DNA from: an uncultured Pseudomonadota bacterium
GTDB lineage: Bacteria; Myxococcota; UBA796
Assembly (NCBI GenBank): GCA_913040875.1
Contig: CAJWHX010000264.1
Span: 1 to 5,331, forward strand
Direction of reading: 5' to 3'
Length of the DNA: 5,331 bases
In this document: in pieces, positions 1 through 5,331 of the stretch
How positions within the stretch are numbered: position 1 is the stretch's first letter
How the letters are laid out: each line of letters opens with the position of its first letter
Program-made: the position numbers and the translations under genes
Notes under the pieces: generated by a model
What the model was told of the DNA's origin: nothing
What the model saw: the letters and a program-made list of their open reading frames with translations, nothing else
Database searches by the model: none

Positions 1-437
1 GTGGTACCGAGTGTCGTCACCTGTTTTTCTTGCATTGCCTCCAGCAAAGCAGCCTGAGTCTTAGGAGGGGTCCTGTTGATCTCATCCGCCAACAGGAGAT
101 TGGTAAAGACTGGACCTTTTGCAAACTTGAGACTCCGACGTCTCGTTTCTGGATCCTCTTCAAGTATCTCAGCCCCGACGATATCGCTTGGCATCAAGTC
201 TGGTGTGAACTGAATCCGTTTAAACTCGAGTCCCATTGATTCGGCCAACGAGTTCACCATCAGTGTTTTCGCCAATCCTGGCACACCGACAAACAAGCAA
301 TGACCGTTGGAAAACAACGCCAGCAACATTTGATCGACCACCTCTGTCTGCCCGACGACCTTTTTCTGAATTTCTGTTCGTATGGTTTCAGCAATACTGG
401 GTAATGCATCGAATAATTCCGCTTGTGCTGTTGTCAT
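1..437 (-). CDS. MoxR-family AAA+ ATPase, N-terminal part (runs off the left edge)
   Basis: Reading leftward from ATG at 437-435, the frame stays open for 145 codons to the window edge, so the gene is cut by the window and not broken. Visible motifs are Walker A GVPGLAKT (residues 51-58), the MoxR hallmark stretch [13 protein letters not shown] (76-88), and Walker B LLLADEIN (114-121, with D118 and E119 as Mg-binding and catalytic acids), followed by [16 protein letters not shown] (122-137). MoxR proteins are usually about 320-340 residues, so roughly 45% is present; sensor 1, the arginine finger and the C-terminal lid lie outside. The family is known for cytoplasmic ATP-driven chaperone action, often with DUF58/VWA partners encoded next door. 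The start is supported by an AGGA Shine-Dalgarno sequence five bases upstream. It follows the peptidase-like gene by 13 bases and is the third gene of the operon. Family assignment is very secure; the cellular substrate is unknown. Confidence 0.96.
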   Translation of the reverse strand, partial: MTTAQAELFDALPSIAETIRTEIQKKVVGQTEVVDQMLLALFSNGHCLFVGVPGLAKTLMVNSLAESMGLEFKRIQFTPDLMPSDIVGAEILEEDPETRRRSLKFAKGPVFTNLLLADEINRTPPKTQAALLEAMQEKQVTTLGT

Positions 438-442
438 AATTG

Positions 443-446
443 TCCT
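443..446 (-). promoter_or_regulatory. Ribosome binding site of the MoxR gene
   Basis: On the minus strand AGGA lies five bases before the ATG at 437, inside the 13-base gap after the TAA stop of the preceding gene. It supports this start and independent translation initiation of the ATPase within the operon mRNA. Confidence 0.6.
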
Positions 447-450
447 AGGG

Positions 451-2079
451 TTACGGATTTGAGATGGTGCTGTATAAACCACCCACCTCTAAAATAGATA
501 AAATGGATTCGTGATGACGGACTGCTTTGTCATTGCTGGTCCGATTGTAATGCTCGATGAGAGCCGTCTGCGTTTGAATGCTGTATGGATTCACTTCATG
601 GGCGCGCAACCAATAGTCATGCCCATCTCCCAGTCCGACTTTTGGGGCTAGAATTGCCGCTGTACGCAATACTTCCACGTTCTCTGGATACAAACCCAGC
701 GCAGTGGTCAACTGAGATTTCGAAGCCGAGGGTTCGCCAAGTTGAAAGTGGCACTCAGACATTCGAGCTAAGGCCGTCGGGCTCATTGGCTCATCTGGAT
801 CTTTCGCCTTTTGATACTCAACCAACGCAGCTTTGTATTTTTTGTGCTGCATCAGTAAATCACCCACGCGAACGTACTTTGCAAGGTCTGTTCGCCCCTG
901 CAGCACTGGGTCTTCAGCAAAATCTCCACCCTCACCATCCAAGGAAATGGAAGACTTGGTCAACTCTTGTTGAACAAGGGGCAATGTAGACAAGAACTGT
1001 TTCCACTCCTTTTTGAATGCCTCAAAGGAAGAAAATCCTGCCAATCCTGACACCGCAGCCTCAGCAGTTTCTCCATCGGCAATACGGTCCATCAGTTCAA
1101 TCAAACTGGCCTCGCCAGCCTGTTGAACCATAAAATCGACCATTGTAGACACCTGAGCATAAGCGAGTGCAGCCTCTTCCCCGCTATCCAAATATGCCAT
1201 TGAGAGTCGAAACTTTTCAAAGGGCACAAAAGCATCGTCACTCAAGGCTTGAGCCAAAAGAGACTGTTGTTTTGGGGAGAGATAGAATTCTGGGTTGGGT
1301 CTCCAGTGCTTTTCTAAGTACCTTGCCAACCCTTCTTGCAACCAAACCGGGGCCTTATCTTTGGTTCGCCAAGATACCACAAGGTGAATGTACTCATGTG
1401 CCGACGTATCCATCCAGCCATAGCCTCCGGCTGTAGCCCTCGGACTGGTAATGAGCAATCTATTCCACTTCGACAGGGCGATCACACCTGTTGTTCGAAC
1501 GGCCTCTTCTGGAATTCCACTGGCTTGCATAAAACGCCTTGCCGTTGGAAAGATATCCAAAACAACCTCATGTTCAGGACCGCCTCCCAATTTGGTATCA
1601 AATGCCGTTCTGGCAGCCTCCATAGTTGTTAAAGCATCCTCTACCAGCACTCTATCAATCCCTGGGTCGTGACGAATGACAACCCCCTCTCCCTTCGTTT
1701 CCACCATACCAGAAAAGGCTGCCAACGAAGCTCTCGCTGGAAAGCCTCCATTTTCTGACACGTCGACGCCTTGCTCAGACAACCGGTCCAAAACAGACAC
1801 CACCTCATCAAACTCTCCCAAATGAAAGTGGGTCCGCGCCCTCAACTGCAATACATCCGTATTGGTTGGGCGCTCTGCATACAGTTTGGATTCAATCTCT
1901 ACAGCGCAAGGTAAATTGGCCTGTTCCAAACACAAGAGTGCATCATCAACGTCATCAGCCTGAACGATCGATGGATACATCAGTGCTACCACAGCACTAA
2001 AAACCACGACCTGTCTGAATCTAGGGCCGATCGAAATGACAGCGTCAATCATGCTGTTACTGAGCCACAAGTTCTTCAT
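451..2079 (-). CDS. Secreted HEXXH metallopeptidase-like protein (peptidase MA-like) with TPR-like flanks
   Basis: The 542-residue protein carries HEYIH at residues 228-232 and [11 protein letters not shown] at 246-256, giving H228, H232 and E249 as probable zinc ligands and E229 as the catalytic acid. This HEXXH plus downstream EGLA arrangement is typical of the gluzincin-type peptidase MA-like family. An N-terminal signal sequence has a basic part (R20, R22), a hydrophobic core (about 24-34) and a likely signal peptidase I site after VQA (residue 41), so the product should be periplasmic. Residues about 46-105 and 400-530 look helical and TPR-like (for example ALVEYQKA and [15 protein letters not shown]), suggesting protein binding. 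C50 and C58 could form a disulfide. The start is uncertain: ATG at 2079 overlaps the upstream gene by 23 bases, while Met10 (ATG at 2052) begins 4 bases after that gene's stop and gives a more usual 32-residue signal peptide; neither has a strong Shine-Dalgarno. It is the second gene of the operon. The active-site call is strong; substrate unknown, and proteolysis is unproven. Confidence 0.88.
   Translation of the reverse strand: MKNLWLSNSMIDAVISIGPRFRQVVVFSAVVALMYPSIVQADDVDDALLCLEQANLPCAVEIESKLYAERPTNTDVLQLRARTHFHLGEFDEVVSVLDRLSEQGVDVSENGGFPARASLAAFSGMVETKGEGVVIRHDPGIDRVLVEDALTTMEAARTAFDTKLGGGPEHEVVLDIFPTARRFMQASGIPEEAVRTTGVIALSKWNRLLITSPRATAGGYGWMDTSAHEYIHLVVSWRTKDKAPVWLQEGLARYLEKHWRPNPEFYLSPKQQSLLAQALSDDAFVPFEKFRLSMAYLDSGEEAALAYAQVSTMVDFMVQQAGEASLIELMDRIADGETAEAAVSGLAGFSSFEAFKKEWKQFLSTLPLVQQELTKSSISLDGEGGDFAEDPVLQGRTDLAKYVRVGDLLMQHKKYKAALVEYQKAKDPDEPMSPTALARMSECHFQLGEPSASKSQLTTALGLYPENVEVLRTAAILAPKVGLGDGHDYWLRAHEVNPYSIQTQTALIEHYNRTSNDKAVRHHESILSILEVGGLYSTISNP
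1384..1398 (-). other. Zinc-binding HEYIH motif of the peptidase-like gene
   Basis: These five codons read CAT GAG TAC ATT CAC on the minus strand, encoding H228-E229-Y230-I231-H232. The spacing to E249 (16 residues between H232 and E249) fits the gluzincin pattern, and all expected catalytic residues are present, so the domain appears active and not degenerate. Confidence 0.85.
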
Positions 2080-5044
2080 AGTATTTCTTCTTCAGGTTTT
2101 CGTATTCTTCTGGTACACCACCTTGCATACCTTGTAGCAACATCTTTCGATACTCCTCTGGTGAAACACGGGGCTCAATGGGTGGGAGCTCTACTTCTGA
2201 GCTCATATTGTCTGAATCTCCTTCTCCGCCACCAGCCATCTGGTCCGTTTGCTGCTGCATTTGCTGCATTTGAGCGGCGGCTTGTTTCAGGGCTTCAATC
2301 GTATCTTGAATCCGTGCTGAGGATTGGAACTGCAGGCTCTCACCCGGCATGTTCTCTCCTTCAGATAAAAACTGCGCCGCTTGATCCATATTTTTGCCTG
2401 CTTCCATCGCAAACTCAGTAGCCTCTCCAGTCGCCGTTGGCATTTGCTGCTCCACCTCTTCGACCTTCGGAACCAGCGCCATTATCTCTTGGTACAAAGC
2501 ACGCTGATCGGGCTCCATGGACTGTGCTACCTCCATTAAATATGGATTGCTTTCAGCATTGTTTAAGACGTCGGAGTCTAACAAGCGTTGCAGTTCAACC
2601 AGAGCCTCTACAACCTTCTGATTCTCTCTTCTCATATCCATCAATGTGGTTGGAAGTGGATCAGAGGCCGGTCGGCCACGAAACATCTCATTCTCAAGAA
2701 CATTCTCAACACGTCGCAATCGAATCCCAGATGACAACACTATGTTCAACAACGTATCTAGGTTCCTTGTTATGGCGGCCCCTTTCAACGCCGTCATTTC
2801 ACTGTCTAAGCGTTCTATACTTCTCATTGTCCCGTAGCGAAATCCACGACCATCGCCCAATCCATCGACCAATCGTCCCGAAGCACTGTCCGCAATAATC
2901 GCTTGGGTTTCGATTTTGGACCACAGGTCGGCCAGTTCTCCAGCAAAAGGGTCATCTTGCCGAGCCTGCTGAAGTTCTTCTCTTTTGGCTTGTTGTTTGG
3001 CATCCAATTCCTCAAGCTTCTCAATCAAAGATTCCATTTCCTGTTCCAATTCATCTTCTTCTGCTTTCATGCGCTCCAACATTTCACTGACCCCTTCAGC
3101 AAATTGACGTACGGACTCAGAGAATTGTTCCGTTGAGTCTCTGGCTTCGGTGGTGTTGTCAGCAGCCAACTGATTTCGAATAACGGCTTCCATTCGAGCA
3201 AGTTCGTCGTGTCGTTCTTCCACAAAATCCTTGATGGAATACCCACCCAGTTCTTCTACAGAGGCTTCTATTTGTTCCAAATCCCTATTGATACGAGAGA
3301 GTGCATTCATCAGTTCCTGCGCAGATTTCTCCGACACATCCATATTGGCAAACCTATCGGATGAACGGGTGAGTTTCTTGGAGGCCTGCTCAACCTCTCG
3401 AAAGGCCACTTGTCTCAACATCCTGTCGATGATGTAAATCGCCTGTTCAAGTTGACCGATGTGTGTGGTGTAAGAATCTGTGAAAAACGTACTGTCTTCA
3501 GGAGTGGGTTCCCCCAAACTTTCAGATGAATACGTAGTACGAACGAAGCGAAAGAGACTCGCCGAATCTGAGTAAATATTGGCAACGAGCTCCGCTGAAA
3601 GATACGTAGGCCACCCTTCTGACCAAGCCTCATCTGTAATTTCCCGTATGGCGTCATAGCGCTTCATCGCTTTCTTCGACCATGCCAAGACCGTGTACTC
3701 AGTGGGCACTGCTTCGACAAGATAGTCTGCTAAAATGAGTACCAAGGCATCTCTGAGTTGTTGGTTCAGTTGCTTCATCTGATCTGCCGACATCTGTGGG
3801 GTCAAAATTTGCACTTCGATGGGGGGAGATTCTCCTCGCTTTCCGAATGGTTCGCCTTCATTGGGTGAAGCCTCCTGTCCAATGGGTGCTTGATTGTCAT
3901 AGGCAACCAGTCGAAGGATTGCCGTATCTCCACCCTTAAGACCAAGTTCGTCAATGCTTCGCCGAATCTTCGCCCCCATTTTCAATCGATTTTCATTGGG
4001 CTTTCGCAGTACGATCGTCTTAACCTGCCCATCCTTTTCCACTTCAAGCACCACCCGTTCTAGACCAAAATCATCCGTAGCATTCCACGTCATCGAAAGA
4101 GGGCGATTACTGGGAATCTGGGTACGTTTAATTTCCAACGAGGCAACAGGCGGATCATCATCATCGAAAACCAGTGGAAACGTCTGAGATGGGATCTTCT
4201 GTTGGCCATCGAAAAATAACAACCGGTATGATCCTTCTGCTAGCAAGTCAAACTCTGCTTGAATTTCACGTCCAAAGTTCAAGGAGGCTGGACGAATCTC
4301 ATCATTGATAGACAATTGTACAGCTTCAAATCTTTCTAGAGTCTTTGCTGATATTGTAACATGCGTCCCTTGCGGAGCATGAATCTCACCGTTTGAATTG
4401 GGGATTCTAACCGGTGTCATTCCCGTATATTCAGGGAAGGTGTATTCAATGACGATGTCCCCAATCGTTATCTCTTCGTTCTCGTCGACCACTGCCTCTT
4501 CAACCTGAGACAGTACGTATTGTGTTTTACTGGTCAATGAACGCAGTGCTTGACTTGGGGATACCGGCAGTCTCCATTCACCCACTGCCAAGAATACCAT
4601 CGTAAACACCAACCGCTTTGTAAACCGCTTCAGTCTCGCAGAGGACACAAGTTGATACCGCGGGACTTGCTGTAAAATGTGCGCGGAATCATGTAAGGCT
4701 CTCTCTCGAAGAAAAGACTGGGTGGGGTTGCTATCCAAGACAAGAAGGGTGCGACCTGCGAGAGACGGTACAAGAGTTTCAACTCTCTCTGCAATGATTC
4801 GCATATCAGACCACATTTTCCAACGTTGCGCAAAGGTCCATACATGCCAGCCGAGCCATAGTATGACTGTGACCAACGCACTATACAGCACAATTTCATA
4901 GGAAACTTTAGCAGAAAACCCAACAGCCGCGCAGAACAGTAATATTCCGAAAAGAGTCAGCAATTGTACTCCCGCCTCAGAAACCAGTAGCACTTGTGCC
5001 CTTTGCTGAAGTTTTTTCCAATATTGAAGAATGGGTTTTGGCAT
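2057..5044 (-). CDS. DUF4175-like large membrane-anchored periplasmic protein
   Basis: The 995-residue protein begins with a short basic cytoplasmic end, two clear membrane segments (about 27-46 and 50-71) and a shorter hydrophobic stretch (about 143-155) that could be a third. From about 160 onward it is probably extracytoplasmic. Residues 190-415 are beta-rich and Ig-like, with the motif NATDDFGLERVVLEV (321-335) that recalls the DDxGL signature of DUF4175-type proteins. Residues about 415-700 and 740-930 are mostly helical with strong coiled-coil character, especially 655-695, which is packed with Glu, Lys and Gln. A Met/Gln-rich run (923-935) and a Gly/Asp/Ser linker (938-949) lead to a C-terminal tail with SPEEYRKMLLQGMQ (961-974) and [10 protein letters not shown] (986-995), which looks conserved. 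No catalytic motif was seen; a scaffold or envelope-structural role is inference. It is the first gene of the operon. ATG at 5044 has no Shine-Dalgarno and a -10-like box lies only six bases upstream. The family name is a recognition by pattern, not a profile match. Confidence 0.85.
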   Translation of the reverse strand: MPKPILQYWKKLQQRAQVLLVSEAGVQLLTLFGILLFCAAVGFSAKVSYEIVLYSALVTVILWLGWHVWTFAQRWKMWSDMRIIAERVETLVPSLAGRTLLVLDSNPTQSFLRERALHDSAHILQQVPRYQLVSSARLKRFTKRLVFTMVFLAVGEWRLPVSPSQALRSLTSKTQYVLSQVEEAVVDENEEITIGDIVIEYTFPEYTGMTPVRIPNSNGEIHAPQGTHVTISAKTLERFEAVQLSINDEIRPASLNFGREIQAEFDLLAEGSYRLLFFDGQQKIPSQTFPLVFDDDDPPVASLEIKRTQIPSNRPLSMTWNATDDFGLERVVLEVEKDGQVKTIVLRKPNENRLKMGAKIRRSIDELGLKGGDTAILRLVAYDNQAPIGQEASPNEGEPFGKRGESPPIEVQILTPQMSADQMKQLNQQLRDALVLILADYLVEAVPTEYTVLAWSKKAMKRYDAIREITDEAWSEGWPTYLSAELVANIYSDSASLFRFVRTTYSSESLGEPTPEDSTFFTDSYTTHIGQLEQAIYIIDRMLRQVAFREVEQASKKLTRSSDRFANMDVSEKSAQELMNALSRINRDLEQIEASVEELGGYSIKDFVEERHDELARMEAVIRNQLAADNTTEARDSTEQFSESVRQFAEGVSEMLERMKAEEDELEQEMESLIEKLEELDAKQQAKREELQQARQDDPFAGELADLWSKIETQAIIADSASGRLVDGLGDGRGFRYGTMRSIERLDSEMTALKGAAITRNLDTLLNIVLSSGIRLRRVENVLENEMFRGRPASDPLPTTLMDMRRENQKVVEALVELQRLLDSDVLNNAESNPYLMEVAQSMEPDQRALYQEIMALVPKVEEVEQQMPTATGEATEFAMEAGKNMDQAAQFLSEGENMPGESLQFQSSARIQDTIEALKQAAAQMQQMQQQTDQMAGGGEGDSDNMSSEVELPPIEPRVSPEEYRKMLLQGMQGGVPEEYENLKKKYYEELVAQ
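2254..2271 (-). repeat. Two tandem 9-base units inside the DUF4175-like gene
   Basis: The plus strand reads GCTGCATTT twice in succession. In the coding strand these 18 bases lie within codons for the Met/Gln-rich segment MQQMQQQ near residues 925-931. The repeat keeps the frame and could expand or contract by three codons through slippage. It is probably just low-complexity coding sequence. Confidence 0.6.
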
Positions 5045-5050
5045 GGTAGA

Positions 5051-5056
5051 ATTTTA
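5051..5056 (-). promoter_or_regulatory. Candidate -10 box for the leftward operon
   Basis: TAAAAT on the minus strand matches the bacterial -10 consensus at five of six positions and lies six bases before the ATG at 5044. A transcript from it would begin at or next to the start codon, giving a leaderless or nearly leaderless mRNA, which fits the lack of a Shine-Dalgarno. At 17-base spacing the -35 position (5074-5079) reads CTGGAA, a poor match. AT-rich intergenic DNA yields such boxes by chance, so this is tentative. Confidence 0.35.
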
Positions 5057-5107
5057 ATCACATTTTGATCTAATTCCAGTCCCAAGCAACAAATCCATTC
5101 AATTCGA

Positions 5108-5113
5108 TAAAAT
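5108..5113 (+). promoter_or_regulatory. Candidate -10 box for the rightward gene
   Basis: TAAAAT matches five of six -10 consensus bases and would start transcription near 5120, leaving a leader of about 15 bases that just includes the Shine-Dalgarno. No convincing -35 hexamer lies 16-18 bases upstream. The box is flanked exactly by two ATTCGA copies (5102-5107 and 5114-5119), spaced 12 bases start to start, which might serve as a binding site for a regulator. Confidence 0.35.
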
Positions 5114-5123
5114 ATTCGACGTA

Positions 5124-5130
5124 GGGAGGG
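5124..5130 (+). promoter_or_regulatory. Strong ribosome binding site of the rightward gene
   Basis: GGGAGGG, containing the core GGAGG at 5125-5129, sits four bases before the ATG at 5135 (five after the core). This is the best Shine-Dalgarno in the window and decides both the strand and the start of the gene that follows. Confidence 0.75.
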
Positions 5131-5134
5131 AATT

Positions 5135-5331
5135 ATGATTGTTTTGATTGTACTTGGGTGTTTGGACAAAAGATTGACAGAGACCGAAAAGATCGCAAAC
5201 CAAGTTGACCCTTATCTGTGCTTTTCGGAAACCCCTGAGACTCCGATTATCATCCATGCAGTACCCTACACTGTCGATGCAGTTCAAAGTCCCAAATGGC
5301 GTGCCATCTTCGGGGATGGTTCTAGTGTTGA
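5135..5331 (+). CDS. Unrecognised protein, N-terminal part (runs off the right edge)
   Basis: From ATG at 5135 the frame is open for 65 complete codons to the window end. The product begins MIVLIVLGCLDKRLTETEK, a short hydrophobic beta-strand-like opening followed by a helix, then IIIHAVPYTVDAV (38-50) and a Gly/Ser-containing turn FGDGSS (59-64). The strand-helix-strand order suggests an alpha/beta (Rossmann-like) fold. The opening IVLGC loosely recalls YdcF/SanA-type DUF218 proteins, but the rest does not clearly match, so no function is assigned. The hydrophobic start is too short for a membrane anchor or a standard signal peptide. It is divergent from the operon across a 90-base gap and has a strong Shine-Dalgarno, which makes it a real gene in preference to the overlapping minus-strand reading frames. 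Whether it is functionally tied to the operon cannot be told. Confidence 0.65.
   Translation, partial: MIVLIVLGCLDKRLTETEKIANQVDPYLCFSETPETPIIIHAVPYTVDAVQSPKWRAIFGDGSSV

Noticed and set aside
30..439. Two plus-strand open frames opposite the MoxR gene
   Set aside because: The minus strand here encodes intact Walker A, Walker B and MoxR signature motifs; the plus-strand frames have no recognisable protein features and are antisense shadows.
438..450. CCTAGG palindrome in the 13-base gap before the MoxR gene as a regulator site
   Set aside because: A six-base palindrome is too short to mean much, and it overlaps the Shine-Dalgarno, which explains the sequence adequately.
585..1672. Several plus-strand open frames of 73-134 codons opposite the peptidase-like gene
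   Set aside because: They overlap one another in different frames, lie opposite a clear metallopeptidase coding sequence, and their products show no domain-like character.
2161..2898. Plus-strand open frames up to 153 codons opposite the C-terminal part of the 995-residue gene
   Set aside because: The translation is compositionally odd (rich in Ser, Pro, Leu, His and Cys), as expected from reading the reverse of a Glu/Gln-rich coiled coil; no evidence of a real gene.
5065..5070. TTGATC as a -35 box for the rightward gene
   Set aside because: It resembles TTGACA but is 37 bases from the candidate -10 box, far beyond the usual 16-18.
4957..5169. Minus-strand open frame of 70 codons spanning the divergent region
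   Set aside because: It overlaps the start of the 995-residue gene in another frame and crosses both candidate promoters; its product has no recognisable features.
5099..5287. Minus-strand open frame of 62 codons in the right-hand region
   Set aside because: It runs opposite the rightward gene, which has a strong Shine-Dalgarno and an open frame to the edge; the minus frame has no such support.

Overview
The window holds three genes in a tight left-going (minus-strand) operon, plus the start of a divergent plus-strand gene at the right edge. In transcription order the operon encodes a 995-residue inner-membrane/periplasmic protein that looks like the DUF4175 family, a secreted HEXXH (gluzincin-type) metallopeptidase-like protein with TPR-like flanks, and the N-terminal part of a MoxR-family AAA+ ATPase that runs off the left edge. 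The first two genes overlap or nearly touch (depending on the start used), and the second and third are 13 bases apart, so they are very probably cotranscribed.

The organism is a Gram-negative-type bacterium, judging by a signal-peptide-bearing periplasmic protein and a membrane-anchored protein with a very large extracytoplasmic part. GC content looks close to half. DUF4175-like proteins near MoxR genes recall Myxococcota/Bradymonadota-type (old Deltaproteobacteria) genomes, but this assignment comes from memory of gene content and is weak.

Region by region: 1-437 (minus) is the MoxR N-terminal half with intact Walker A and B motifs; 451-2079 (minus) is the TPR/metallopeptidase protein; 2057-5044 (minus) is the DUF4175-like protein; 5045-5134 is a 90-base divergent intergenic region with a -10-like TAAAAT box for each direction and a strong Shine-Dalgarno sequence for the rightward gene; 5135-5331 (plus) is the first 65 codons of an unrecognised protein. 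No stretch over 300 bases lacks a gene. I saw no RNA genes, mobile elements, CRISPR arrays or terminators.

How the genes may work together (inference): MoxR ATPases usually act as chaperones with partners encoded just downstream (DUF58 and VWA proteins, as in Bat-type operons). Here the two genes upstream of moxR encode envelope proteins, one a likely scaffold with Ig-like and coiled-coil regions, the other a likely zinc protease with protein-interaction repeats. This suggests a cell-envelope maintenance or stress module in which a cytoplasmic ATPase is coexpressed with a membrane scaffold and a periplasmic peptidase.
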